A stretch of DNA of 64,000 nt from a virus. Every line of letters begins with the position of its first letter. Position 1 is the stretch's first letter. Below are positions 31,316 to 39,379 of the stretch, piece by piece. The notes below the pieces were generated by a model. That model saw only the letters and a list, made by a program, of their open reading frames with translations, ran no database searches and had not been told where the DNA came from. Where the stretch lies: IMG/VR virus record IMGVR_UViG_3300020204_000019, positions 1-64,000 of that record; one strand, written 5' to 3'. The position numbers and the translations under genes are program-made.

Positions 31316-31398
31316 CCAACACTTAGTTCGAAAGCCTGTTCTTTCAGCTTGAAGGCTCCCCGCTCCATCTCCATTATTTCTCGGATATGGAAGCCATG
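31298..31398 (-). pseudogene. Truncated 3' copy of 29845-30183 (repeat copy B)
   Basis: Reads REIMEMERGAFKLKEQAF and ELSVGWAKTDS on the minus strand before running into a stop about ten codons later. It has no start of its own and its upstream edge is joined to the 3' end of the Dcm gene, whose last codons and stop read through it in another frame. Confidence 0.8.
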
Positions 31399-32573
31399 TG
31401 TTCTTTCAAGGAGTGTTTGATATTCTTGGCAATTTCTTGAAAGATAACAGTAGGAACCGATTCACCAAGCGATTGCCTAATCTTAAGCTCTTCTTTTTTT
31501 AAGAATTTTGTTTTATCAGCCAATGAGAGATTGTTTAGATATTCTAAATCATGAACTGCCCATTTGAAAGATGATGGAACCGTCATCATGCACATCAACT
31601 CTCGGATACTAAATACGCGGTCATCCGCAGGATGTATCGTATTTTGACTAGCGAGTTGGTCATTTCGAGTGTGAATGCAAGGGCCAATTTTATCCCAATA
31701 TTGACGCTTATATTTGTCACCATTTTTTTGTTGATTAATAACAATGCTTCCGTCTTTCACTTGGTGTGGTTTTTTATGATTGTCCTTGTTTTCAAATGCA
31801 GATTGCCCCTCTTTTAAATCACAAATCCACTCCCTCATGTGTTTTGGATAGACTCTAAAAGCATGATAAATATCATTTGAGTCAATTTCTCCGAGGATTT
31901 TAAGTGGTCTTAGGTGACCGATTACCTCTCTTAAAGTATTCTCTTTTTTTAACGATGGATATAAGTCATATGGTGATATATCATCTGCTAACTCATTCAA
32001 AACGCCAATAACTAATGTTCTTTGCCTACTTGAGCACGCTCCATGATTTTTGAAATTTATTGTTTTGGATATGTAAGAGTATTGTCCACCCAAGGCGTTT
32101 TTAATTGCACTCTCAATCGTTTTGTCCACATAATCAATATCCGTACAAATGGTTTTCATAAAAGCTGGGACATTTTCAAATATAAAAATTCTCGGCTTAA
32201 TTTTACTGATTAGTTTAATAGACTCTACCACCAAAGAATTTCTAATAATTTCATCACCTTTCTTATTATGATTGGCGACCGACATCCCTTGGCAAGGTGG
32301 AGTTGCGATAACAACATCAATCTGATTAACTTTCTCTTTTTTTTCCCACAGATCAATTTCTGCGATCACTTGAGATTTGATTTCATCAGTAGATATGTCC
32401 CCATAGATATATCCACTTCCATACTTACACTTAGTATTAAATCTTTGAATATCCAATCGTCTTTGAATTAATTCATTAGTAGCTACGCATTCAAAACCCT
32501 CTGATTTAAAACCATAACATCCGATGCCCGCACCGCTGAAAAGACTAATATATGTTAGTTTGTTTTTTTTCAT
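31374..32573 (-). CDS. dcm: C5-cytosine DNA methyltransferase
   Basis: 399 residues from ATG 32573 (GGAG 11 bases upstream; a start at 32642 is also in frame). The ordered motifs of DNA (cytosine-5) methylases are present: LFSGAGIG (motif I, 11-18), TPPCQGMS (motif IV, catalytic Cys94), FENVP (motif VI, 132-136) and GACSSRQR (motif VIII). The target-recognition region lies at about 240-330. The gene is markedly more AT-rich than its neighbours and its last 25 bases lie in a duplicated fragment of another gene, so it is probably a recent arrival. No partner restriction enzyme is adjacent, so a protective (anti-restriction) role is likely; the recognition sequence cannot be read from the protein. 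Confidence 0.9.
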   Translation of the reverse strand: MKKNKLTYISLFSGAGIGCYGFKSEGFECVATNELIQRRLDIQRFNTKCKYGSGYIYGDISTDEIKSQVIAEIDLWEKKEKVNQIDVVIATPPCQGMSVANHNKKGDEIIRNSLVVESIKLISKIKPRIFIFENVPAFMKTICTDIDYVDKTIESAIKNALGGQYSYISKTINFKNHGACSSRQRTLVIGVLNELADDISPYDLYPSLKKENTLREVIGHLRPLKILGEIDSNDIYHAFRVYPKHMREWICDLKEGQSAFENKDNHKKPHQVKDGSIVINQQKNGDKYKRQYWDKIGPCIHTRNDQLASQNTIHPADDRVFSIRELMCMMTVPSSFKWAVHDLEYLNNLSLADKTKFLKKEELKIRQSLGESVPTVIFQEIAKNIKHSLKEHMASISEK

Positions 32574-32675
32574 TTGTCTGTTTCTCCGTCGTTCGGTTGT
32601 GGGGGCTTTAACAACTAGGTTCAGTATAGTCTGAACACTCATAGGTCTTTCGTTCGGGTTCTCATTTCTTATGAA

Positions 32676-32749
32676 TGGGCAATCTGGGGCTTGAACCCAG
32701 GACCGACCGTTTATGAGACGGGTGCTCTAACCAACTGAGCTAAATGCCC
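32676..32749 (-). tRNA. tRNA-Met (anticodon CAT)
   Basis: Cloverleaf with acceptor GGGCATT/ATTGCCC (one T-T mismatch), D-arm GCTC/GAGC, anticodon stem CCCGT/ACGGT with loop CTCATAA, T-arm CTGGG TTCAAGC CCCAG, discriminator A. CAT may read ATG or, if modified, ATA; the 1-72 G-C pair argues for an elongator type. Confidence 0.92.
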
Positions 32750-32845
32750 TTAGATTCAATGTCCCATCTGACTGTGCCGCTTCTATACGGCTGCCACCAG
32801 ATTGTACGATTTAAGCTGAGGTTCACGACCGTAGGGAACATCGAG

Positions 32846-32919
<74 letters not shown>

Positions 32920-32967
32920 TTATATGAATACTATACCACGCCGGCGGGGGCGTTATAACATTTCAAA

Positions 32968-33049
32968 TGCCCAAGGTCGGACTTGAACCGACACTCCCGA
33001 AGGAAACGGATTTTGAATCCGCCGCGTCTACCAATTCCACCACTCGGGC
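32968..33049 (-). tRNA. tRNA-Leu (anticodon CAA)
   Basis: Acceptor GCCCGAG/CTTGGGC, anticodon stem GCGGA/TCCGT with loop TTCAAAA, a long variable arm (about 12 bases, TTCCTTCGGGAG) as expected of leucine tRNAs, and T-arm GTCGG TTCAAGT CCGAC. It reads TTG, the leucine codon that precedes GAT in the enriched word TTGGATA. Confidence 0.92.
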
Positions 33050-33055
33050 TAATGT

Positions 33056-33073
33056 CCCCATCCGTTGATGGGG
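33056..33073. terminator. Hairpin between the Nudix gene and the tRNA cluster
   Basis: CCCCATC and GATGGGG form a 7-bp stem with a 4-base loop, 7 bases upstream of tRNA-Leu. It may end the Nudix transcript or guide processing of a tRNA precursor; there is no T-run. Confidence 0.4.
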
Positions 33074-33146
33074 AGGGGAGGTTTGAACCGCTGTTCTCCT
33101 ACACTAGTATAGAAACCTGACTAGGACTTCAAGGAAAAAAGAAGCA

Positions 33147-33536
33147 TCAGCCCCATTTTAACAGAAAAGGTTTTTTATCCTTGGGGTGTAGAGGATATCT
33201 CAGAACATCTGAGATAGGAACCCACTTCCAATCCATGTGTTCGTCATTGATGGTGGGCGTAAACTTTACATCTACTTCGGCTAGATAGAGCGTGTACCCA
33301 CTACAGTAGATTTCGTCATAGATTTGATACGGCACCCCGCTGCCAATAAGTTGCCGTTCTTCATCTCCTCCTAGCTCTTCATATGTTTCTCTGAGAGCTG
33401 TGGTGTAGTGATCTTCGCCTTCTTCAGTCTTCCCCCCTGGGAAGTTCCATGTACCGCCCCACTTGTCGTGTGGAGATAAGACCCTCTTTAGGATAAGCGT
33501 ATCACTTCCACATATGAACATAACTCCTGCACCCAT
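33147..33536 (-). CDS. Nudix hydrolase
   Basis: 129 residues with a full Nudix box, G-x5-E-x7-RE-x2-EE-LG, at 35-57 (GKTEEGEDHYTTALRETYEE, then LGGD), which binds the metal that cleaves nucleoside diphosphate-X bonds. The preceding WNFPGGK is typical of MutT-like enzymes. Possible tasks are cleaning oxidised nucleotides or removing 5' caps of mRNA. AAGGAG precedes ATG by eight bases. Confidence 0.88.
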   Translation of the reverse strand: MGAGVMFICGSDTLILKRVLSPHDKWGGTWNFPGGKTEEGEDHYTTALRETYEELGGDEERQLIGSGVPYQIYDEIYCSGYTLYLAEVDVKFTPTINDEHMDWKWVPISDVLRYPLHPKDKKPFLLKWG

Positions 33537-33625
33537 ACTAGTTCTCCTTCTTATGGTGTCGATTAGGTCTAGGTTTTACCAAGTGGGCTGAGTTTTCTTA
33601 TTTCTTTTATACTAGTTGCATATGT

Positions 33626-33643
33626 CGGTCAAAAAACCGACCC
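33626..33643 (+). promoter_or_regulatory. Leader hairpin of the 33659 gene
   Basis: GTCGGT and ACCGAC form a 6-bp stem with loop CAAAAA, 15 bases before the start codon. The Shine-Dalgarno GGAG lies just outside. AT-rich sequence with TTATACTAG upstream could be a promoter. Confidence 0.4.
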
Positions 33644-33658
33644 TATGGAGTCACAATC

Positions 33659-34051
33659 ATGATAAGAAGAACCGCTAGTGAAGTTTTAAGAAGCCTTGAG
33701 ATGAGAGTCTCCCGCCTTGAGGGTAAGACAGCGACTCGCAGAACCGCTGCCAAGAAAATCCGTTTGGATAGAAATGTGGAGCAGAGGGTGATGAGAGAGA
33801 TCGCTGATCGGTTTGACATAGAAATGGATGAAGACTCATATTATTGGCACAACCCTGTTTTTGAGGTTTTAGCTGAAGAAAAGGGTAGCCGCAATGTGTC
33901 CGAAGGTTCAATATTTCAGCTTCTAAAGCTAGCGAATGACGACTACTATGTGGTGCTACAGGTCATCCCTTTCGCAAATGACTCGGACATCATAGGTGTT
34001 TACGACAGCATCTCTGATGCCCTGCGTGATTTCAAGCTAGCCAACCGCTAA
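33659..34051 (+). CDS. Protein with arginine-rich N-terminal leader (paralogue of 5165)
   Basis: 130 residues. Leader MIRRTASEVLRSLEMRVSRL is nearly the same as in 5165-5623, followed by EGKTATRRTAAKK. The body (VEQRVMREIADRFDIEMDED ... VLQVIPFANDSDIIGVYDSI) is unrelated to that of 5165 and unrecognised. GGAG precedes ATG. The repeated leader suggests a common destination, perhaps the capsid interior. Confidence 0.65.
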   Translation: MIRRTASEVLRSLEMRVSRLEGKTATRRTAAKKIRLDRNVEQRVMREIADRFDIEMDEDSYYWHNPVFEVLAEEKGSRNVSEGSIFQLLKLANDDYYVVLQVIPFANDSDIIGVYDSISDALRDFKLANR

Positions 34052-34069
34052 TAAGCCTTCTATTATCTA

Positions 34070-34100
34070 ATGTAGCTCCATACCGACAATGGAGCTACAT
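34070..34100 (+). promoter_or_regulatory. Hairpin enclosing the ribosome-binding site of the 34103 gene
   Basis: ATGTAGCTCCAT and ATGGAGCTACAT make a perfect 12-bp stem with loop ACCGACA. GGAG in the second arm is the Shine-Dalgarno sequence, eight bases before ATG 34103. Confidence 0.7.
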
Positions 34101-34102
34101 AG

Positions 34103-34474
34103 ATGAAGTACCTGTATCACTACGAAGCTGAGGTTTTATCCGTATATGACGGAGATACCTGCACTCTTCAAATAGCCTGTGGGTTTGATATGTTCACGCG
34201 GGTGACATTTAGGCTGACGGGGATAGACACGCCTGAGATGAAGTCCAAAGACGCGACCAAGAAAGAGGCGGCAGTATCTGCGAGAGACCACTTAAGAAGT
34301 CGTATCATGGGGAAGAAAGTAATAGTGAACACGAAGGAGAGAGAGAAGTACGGAAGGTGGCTCGGTTATTTGTGGGTGGATGAAAATGGGGATGAACTTG
34401 GGGAGTCTCTTAATGAGGAGATGATCCGTCTAGGTCACGCTTCTCCCTATGATGGTGGAAAGAAGACCCTATGA
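34103..34474 (+). CDS. Staphylococcal-nuclease-like (SNase) endonuclease
   Basis: 123 residues. All catalytic landmarks of the thermonuclease family are present: VYDGDTCTL (Asp18), FRLTGIDTPE (Arg37, Asp42, Glu45) and KYGRWLGYLW (Arg85). These bind calcium and cleave DNA or RNA phosphodiesters. There is no signal peptide, so it acts in the cell; degradation of host DNA or mRNA is likely. A tight 12-bp hairpin over its ribosome-binding site may keep a toxic nuclease in check until needed. The last bases are partly duplicated (CTATGATGGnGGAAAGAAGA twice, 34448-34490). Confidence 0.85.
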   Translation: MKYLYHYEAEVLSVYDGDTCTLQIACGFDMFTRVTFRLTGIDTPEMKSKDATKKEAAVSARDHLRSRIMGKKVIVNTKEREKYGRWLGYLWVDENGDELGESLNEEMIRLGHASPYDGGKKTL

Positions 34475-34491
34475 TGGGGGAAAGAAGAGCG

Positions 34492-34872
34492 TTATTCCTT
34501 TTCAGGTGCGGTTTGGATAACCAAACCATCTAAGTCCATGAGGTCAACAGGTTCATCAAAAGACGGCTCATCGGGTACCTCAGGGATAAAGTCGAAAAGC
34601 CCCTGAGTTTCGTTCATCCAATCCTCGTACTTCTCTGCCTTGTCGGACTCGTGCCAAGAGTCCGACAACCCATCAAAGTAGTCTTGCTGTGCGTCTACCA
34701 CATCTTGGATGGCGTTGATGAGGTCGTCACTCTTGGACGAGACCTGCAAGAGAAGGTTCTCCAACTTGTCCCGAGCCTCAGCGAGGGCTGTGTTGTATGC
34801 CTCGATAGAGGCGTTGAGGTCAGCGAATCCATTTTGGATATCCTTTTGCTGTGCCATATTGAACTTGATCAT
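34492..34872 (-). CDS. Coiled-coil acidic protein
   Basis: 126 residues; GGGGAG lies seven bases before ATG 34872. The first 70 residues are helical heptads (GFADLNASIEAYNTALAEAR, LENLLLQVSSKSDDLINAIQ), the rest is acidic and proline-containing (FIPEVPDEPSFDEPVDLMDL). Codons are GC-biased and a GTATCCC-type promoter lies upstream, so strong early expression is likely. Could be a host-takeover or DNA-mimic protein; that is speculation. Confidence 0.6.
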   Translation of the reverse strand: MIKFNMAQQKDIQNGFADLNASIEAYNTALAEARDKLENLLLQVSSKSDDLINAIQDVVDAQQDYFDGLSDSWHESDKAEKYEDWMNETQGLFDFIPEVPDEPSFDEPVDLMDLDGLVIQTAPEKE

Positions 34873-34933
34873 GCTGATCTCCCCGTTTGGTTGGGTGGTG
34901 GTTGCCCCTCTCTAATGCACCACTAGAGGGTTT

Positions 34934-34952
34934 GGGATACAAAATTTGTAGT
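34934..34952 (-). promoter_or_regulatory. GTATCCC-type promoter of the 34872 gene
   Basis: On the minus strand ACAAATTTTGTATCCCAAAC lies 62 bases before the start, followed by a leader hairpin CCCTCTA...TAGAGAGGG. Confidence 0.5.
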
Positions 34953-34968
34953 CTTTAATTAGGAAGAG

Positions 34969-35853
34969 CTAGTTCTTTACTATAAGGATTTCGTGAGAAG
35001 CCTTCGGCGTATTTCCTATTTCCTGCTTATTTTTGCCGACGCGGGTTTCACCTTGTCCATATGAATATGCCCATTCAGGAAAGTAAAACTCGAACCCCTC
35101 ATAGTAATTACGGATTTCTTCGCAGTCGTTGTATGAGAGAACGAACCGACCTTTATGGGAGTGGAGCAAGTCTCTCAGCTTCTCATGGTCGAAGGAGTTA
35201 TGGTGAACCGCGAAGTTTCCATTGGGGTATAGCCCCTTGAACATCTTGTTGTCCTCAGACTCCTCTAAGAAATAAGGAGGGTCTAGGTAGAGGACATCAT
35301 TTGGGTGAGCCTCGATGACTTTCTCGAAGCTGCTTTCTTCTACTATGAGGGAAGGGTTGCGGTAGTTTCTGAGCTTATAACACATATCCTCCCATTTCTT
35401 GGGGGTATATATCGAGGAGAGCCAACCGAGATATTGAGGTCCGTAGGACAGGTTATGGTTGAAGAAATAATAGGCTGCTCCGATGATAGGGTCGAGTTCG
35501 ATAGGGTTTCGAGCATAGTGGTTGGTATGCCAACCCACGAAGAGAGCTTGGCTTTTGTTCCAAGAGAGGAGCTGTTCTTTGATGGTGTCGTAGTCTGACA
35601 GGCTGAGTTTAGAGGCTTCCTCGTAGAGTTTCTGAGGTTCTGTGAGAAGAACTCGCCAAAAGTTTACGAGGATTGAGAATATGTCGAAGCCTAAAACTTG
35701 AACCATTTTCTCACTTGCCCACCGAGACTCAAGGCTCCCTCCACCGAGAAAGGGAGAAACGATAGTTTTGGGATAGCTCTTGGAGAATAAGTGTGGGGTG
35801 ATTAGCTCATACGCTTTTGACTTACCACCAGGGTATCTTAAGGGAGTCTTCAC
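34969..35853 (-). CDS. dam: D12-class adenine-N6 DNA methyltransferase (Dam-like)
   Basis: 294 residues from GTG 35853 (AAGGA six bases upstream). Motifs of the D12/Dam class are clear: RYPGGK (6-11), PFLGGGS (34-40, AdoMet binding) and the catalytic DPPY (191-194). The helical target-recognition region lies between. The enzyme methylates adenine in DNA; the target sequence is not readable. It lies 94 bases downstream of 35947-36600, a candidate nuclease of the same strand, so the two could form a restriction-modification-like pair; protection against host restriction is the simpler role. Confidence 0.9.
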   Translation of the reverse strand: MKTPLRYPGGKSKAYELITPHLFSKSYPKTIVSPFLGGGSLESRWASEKMVQVLGFDIFSILVNFWRVLLTEPQKLYEEASKLSLSDYDTIKEQLLSWNKSQALFVGWHTNHYARNPIELDPIIGAAYYFFNHNLSYGPQYLGWLSSIYTPKKWEDMCYKLRNYRNPSLIVEESSFEKVIEAHPNDVLYLDPPYFLEESEDNKMFKGLYPNGNFAVHHNSFDHEKLRDLLHSHKGRFVLSYNDCEEIRNYYEGFEFYFPEWAYSYGQGETRVGKNKQEIGNTPKASHEILIVKN

Positions 35854-35946
35854 GGAGGTTCCTTAACGCTTTAGACTTTTTATAGTGGTTTATACCACAC
35901 CCATCCATTAGGGGTATGTCCCTAGTCCATCAGTTCTGAGTGTTTT

Positions 35947-36600
35947 TCAGAAGACTATCCGATACGGATAAATGGATTGGATAGTTAGGGGCTGAAGTTT
36001 ATCTATTGCGATAAATGCGGATTTTCCTTTGTCCCTTGCCGCGTGAGCTCGGACAAACTCACGCCTAAAGTTGTTGGGGTCTGTTAAGTCGTTTGGGCTA
36101 GAGAGACCTGCTATGTAGAACATCTCCCGATCATTAGAGGTTTCCCTGAAGACAATCACCTCAGGTGAAGAGCCTTGTCGGTTGGGGTACATTATGGGAT
36201 AGTTCCCCCAGCAGACGCTCTTTACTCCGACCGCATATCCCGCTTGGCTAAGATCGGAAGAGAATTCTTGCGAGCACCTAACGGATAAGTCCAACACTTC
36301 GGTGAAGTCCAAACCCAAGAACTTGCAGACCGCAGCTTCGCCGTACAGCCCCGTCCTCCATCTTTTTTCTTCCTCGTTGGGGTCTTTCTGATGGTCTGCT
36401 TCGGTCTTCTTCTTTTTTATGATTTTAAAAATACGCTCATCGAGGTAGTCCACCTCCCCTTTATCCAATTCGACTTTTGGATATGTGTTCTTGAGTGGTG
36501 CGACACAGATTTGAAAGTGCTGTTCGGCATCACCCCACTTCACAAGTTTTTCGGGTGTAACTGCGACATCTGCATCGTCAAAGTCTTTTATCCAATTCAT
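35947..36600 (-). CDS. Probable PD-(D/E)XK-type nuclease-like protein
   Basis: 217 residues with GGAGGA before ATG. The central part, RWRTGLYGEAAVCKFLGLDF, then FSSDLSQAGYAVGVKSVCWG and PEVIVFRE with FYIAGLSS, follows the pattern of PD-(D/E)XK folds: a helix with a conserved glutamate, an Asp (SSDL), and a strand ending V-K-S. The middle acidic residue expected in E-x-K appears as glycine (GVKS), so activity is doubtful or the active site is permuted. Adjacent to the Dam-like gene on the same strand. Confidence 0.5.
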   Translation of the reverse strand: MNWIKDFDDADVAVTPEKLVKWGDAEQHFQICVAPLKNTYPKVELDKGEVDYLDERIFKIIKKKKTEADHQKDPNEEEKRWRTGLYGEAAVCKFLGLDFTEVLDLSVRCSQEFSSDLSQAGYAVGVKSVCWGNYPIMYPNRQGSSPEVIVFRETSNDREMFYIAGLSSPNDLTDPNNFRREFVRAHAARDKGKSAFIAIDKLQPLTIQSIYPYRIVF

Positions 36601-36688
36601 GTTATTCCTCCGTTGTGTGTTCTCTTACATATAGGAATTGTAATGGTTCTATGAATCCTAAAAGGTATCTCGATATTAGGTGAGAAAT

Positions 36689-38605
36689 ATGAAATACGCA
36701 TACAGAACACCCAAGTTATTTAGCCTACAGCCTCTTCTTAGGCTGTTTAGATCGAAAGGTATTGGATACTCCGTCGACAGGTTCAAGGGTGAAAGGGAAG
36801 ACCGTTTCTTTTCGGTTATTTCAGTTGCCTTAAACGCTGAGGATTGGATAGTTCGCCCGCAGGCTATAGGATTAAAGAGCGAAGAAGGCTTAGAGTTTAT
36901 GGATATTAGATTTACTAAGGTGAACTACAAGAAGTTCCACGAGTACATGATGGAGACCAAGGCTGAGTTAGCTCTCCCCCGTTTGGAAGATAGCTACATG
37001 GAACAGCGAGTAGAACTATCCAAAGAAGTCTTGATTGTTGTAGTGCGTGAGGACAGATCAGGATATAGGGGTATTTCAAATCTAATGGAGGATTGGGGCA
37101 TCCGCACGGATCGACTTCTAAAAACCAAAGCTCTTTTACTTAAAAAGGCTGAGGGTGAGTCTATTGAACAAGACTTAAGGGGAGTACCTGCCACGGATAT
37201 TTCGGGTAATACTTCAGCTAAGGAAGATAAAGCCATCGACCAAAGGTTCATTCAACCGATGCTTGAAAAGCATCGGCTCTCTGCTGAGATAATGGAAAAG
37301 AAGGCAGGTATTTTCAAAACGCACAAATCGAGTTTTGGTCGTCGGATTATTGCCGCCACCCACTCTTATTCCAAAACAACGGGGCGACCCCTGTATGTAG
37401 AGTTGGACAACATACTTGGAGATACCTCCATAAACTACGCGGGCTCTTTACTAGAGAGATATGCCTGTCAGCACCTATCGGAAACTACGCTGCCCGATTT
37501 CCTTTTAAAGGCAGAGCTAGAACTGAAAGACGCTATCTATTTACCATCAGGGCGGAAAAGAAATGAGAGTGTCTATGACGAGATGGCTAAGAAGATAAAG
37601 AAAGATACCGAGGAAAGTCTAAAGGCTTGGCTCGATCTCAATGGTGTACAACTTGGTCTCTCAATGGATACTTTTATCGACAGGGGCTTCCGTTCAACTG
37701 CAACGGAATATCTCTCAAGATTGAGAGATAAGATATCCGTAGCAATCAAGCCCAAAAGGAAACTCGTAGATGGCATCCCTGATATGTACGAAACTAAGAC
37801 TAAATCTGAGTACATATCAGGACTAATGGAGCTAAATGGATTACTTGGTGGACACACAGACATAGAAACAGAAATAGCAAGGGCGGAGGGACACCCACAT
37901 TTAGTTTACGCCAGCCATGTACCCAAATCCATATTGGAACTGAACAAGACGGAAATGGTTAAGAGACAGGAAAAAGATGAAACCATACTTCTCGACACAC
38001 TTACTTCCCTTACACCTCAAACAATAGCCCCTCAAACAATAACAAGGGATGGACATAACCTTATCGTGTGTTCGGAGTATCCGGGTTTTGGAGTTATTTA
38101 TGATGAGTTAGGTGTTACGCCTGAGAAGGTTCATTTGGAGGGGATTTTTTATGCTCTGAAAATCATGAGCCACTATACGGATAAAAGGGTGATACAGCTC
38201 AAATATGAGAAGGGAGTTAGGGCAAACTATCTTGTGGCGGGATTGGGGGGGTTAGGTAGAATTGAAATGGATAGAAAAGATGACCTAAGAGTTGCTATCC
38301 ATGAGGCGATGCACGCACTTGAATGGCACTCTCCGTCTATATGTTCCCTTGTGACAGCGTTTTGTGCTAGTCGCTTCAATCCTTTCGAGGAAAAGAACAT
38401 AGGGAGAGGCGAAAAAGCCTTCTCAGGTCTTTGGGATATTTACGCAGGTAAAATGTATGATGGCGATACAATGAGTGAGTTTATTACAATGGGGGTTCAG
38501 GAGTTCAGAAGTGCAAAAACAATCGTAGGACTCGCTAAGAAAGACTACCCACACTTCCTCTTTACCCACGCTCTAGTCACAGGGAAGCTGAAGGAATATC
38601 TATGA
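36689..38605 (+). CDS. Third zincin metalloprotease
   Basis: 638 residues from ATG 36689 (AGGTGAG six bases upstream; GTG 36680 possible). The zinc motif AIHEAMHALEWHS places His538, Glu539 and His542; SEFITMG downstream may give the third ligand. The N-terminus (MKYAYRTPKLFSLQPLLRLF) is basic and hydrophobic. A long central helical region (residues 150-450, e.g. LLKAELELKDAIYL, EMAKKIKKDTEESLKAWLDL) precedes the protease domain. Compared with the zincins at 8646 and 19700 only the HExxH region and the general design (long N-terminus, protease towards the end or middle) agree. The next gene overlaps the stop by four bases. A weak 5-bp hairpin (CCTAA/TTAGG) touches the ribosome-binding site. 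Confidence 0.72.
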   Translation: MKYAYRTPKLFSLQPLLRLFRSKGIGYSVDRFKGEREDRFFSVISVALNAEDWIVRPQAIGLKSEEGLEFMDIRFTKVNYKKFHEYMMETKAELALPRLEDSYMEQRVELSKEVLIVVVREDRSGYRGISNLMEDWGIRTDRLLKTKALLLKKAEGESIEQDLRGVPATDISGNTSAKEDKAIDQRFIQPMLEKHRLSAEIMEKKAGIFKTHKSSFGRRIIAATHSYSKTTGRPLYVELDNILGDTSINYAGSLLERYACQHLSETTLPDFLLKAELELKDAIYLPSGRKRNESVYDEMAKKIKKDTEESLKAWLDLNGVQLGLSMDTFIDRGFRSTATEYLSRLRDKISVAIKPKRKLVDGIPDMYETKTKSEYISGLMELNGLLGGHTDIETEIARAEGHPHLVYASHVPKSILELNKTEMVKRQEKDETILLDTLTSLTPQTIAPQTITRDGHNLIVCSEYPGFGVIYDELGVTPEKVHLEGIFYALKIMSHYTDKRVIQLKYEKGVRANYLVAGLGGLGRIEMDRKDDLRVAIHEAMHALEWHSPSICSLVTAFCASRFNPFEEKNIGRGEKAFSGLWDIYAGKMYDGDTMSEFITMGVQEFRSAKTIVGLAKKDYPHFLFTHALVTGKLKEYL

Positions 38606-38910
38606 CCACCACCACTATCCATTTTCGGTACGGAAGTGTGAAAGCCCAAGTCTTAATCTTTTACAGCGATCCGTTTATGATTGAGGGTTATGAGTTCTCA
38701 GGGGATGGGACAATCATAAACATCTACAAAAGCAAACTAGGGGGAGAACCTTCAGGTTACTTCATCGGTTCTGCCTCTGTAGATAACATAGAATACTTCA
38801 TCAATGCGGCATATGATGCCAAAAGAGATTTCGAGCGGCTAGAGTATGCCATAGTCAACCCTCCCAACCTTAGCAGGAACAACTCAGACAACCCTGATGC
38901 CGTCTACTAA
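38602..38910 (+). CDS. Hypothetical 102-residue protein coupled to the protease
   Basis: Its ATG overlaps the stop of the metalloprotease gene (ATGA). The sequence (MTTTTIHFRYGSVKAQVLIF ... YEFSGDGTIINIYKSKLGGE) is beta-rich with a helical end and unrecognised. A small gene directly coupled to a protease gene also occurs at 10703, which may indicate a recurring protease-partner arrangement. Confidence 0.55.
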   Translation: MTTTTIHFRYGSVKAQVLIFYSDPFMIEGYEFSGDGTIINIYKSKLGGEPSGYFIGSASVDNIEYFINAAYDAKRDFERLEYAIVNPPNLSRNNSDNPDAVY

Positions 38911-38989
38911 GGATAGCTGATTAATAGTTTGTTTATGGGGGTACTCAAACGGATACTAACCCTCCCGACCCTTTTGAGGTACACAGAGT

Positions 38990-39376
38990 ATGCCCCTAGT
39001 TCATCAGCACATTGTGATTCGTTCCCATGTCATGAAGCCTCCCATGAGCGAGGAACAGACGAAGAATTGGCTCAAAGAGCTTATTTCCAAGATTGACATG
39101 AAGATTCTTAATGGACCTCATGCGACATATTTGGATAAAGAGGGAAATAGGGGCGTAACAGGGGTCTGCATTATTGAGACTTCTCATATCGCCATCCATG
39201 TGTGGGACGAGGAGTCACCGGGGCTGATTCAGCTTGATGTGTACTCATGTAAGGACTTCGATAAGGAAGTGGTATTTGACCACTTCAAGTGTTTCGAGCC
39301 TGTGTCCACCGAGTGGTTCATGCTCGACCGCACGGACAAGCTGTCCATCACGGATGATATTCAGGCAAAGAAATAA
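38990..39376 (+). CDS. speD: S-adenosylmethionine decarboxylase-like protein
   Basis: 128 residues, the length of the small prokaryotic AdoMetDC. The core GVCIIETSHIAIHVWDE (58-74) matches the region around the self-cleavage serine of SpeD (Ser65, followed by His66, with His70), and LDVYSCKDFD supplies the conserved Cys87. In the known family the residue before the serine is glutamate; here it is threonine, so autocatalytic formation of the pyruvoyl cofactor is not certain. The enzyme makes decarboxylated AdoMet for spermidine synthesis; phage polyamines can neutralise packaged DNA. SpeD genes are known in marine cyanophages. Confidence 0.8.
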   Translation: MPLVHQHIVIRSHVMKPPMSEEQTKNWLKELISKIDMKILNGPHATYLDKEGNRGVTGVCIIETSHIAIHVWDEESPGLIQLDVYSCKDFDKEVVFDHFKCFEPVSTEWFMLDRTDKLSITDDIQAKK

Positions 39377-39379
39377 GAA

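Noticed and set aside
32755-32845. A tRNA gene between tRNA-Met and tRNA-Arg.
   Set aside because: No cloverleaf can be drawn; only a short GCCG/CGGC stem is present.
33075-33125. A fifth tRNA or tRNA remnant next to tRNA-Leu, with a T-loop-like GGTTCAAACC on the minus strand.
   Set aside because: The bases on either side cannot form the T-stem, and no acceptor or anticodon arm fits.
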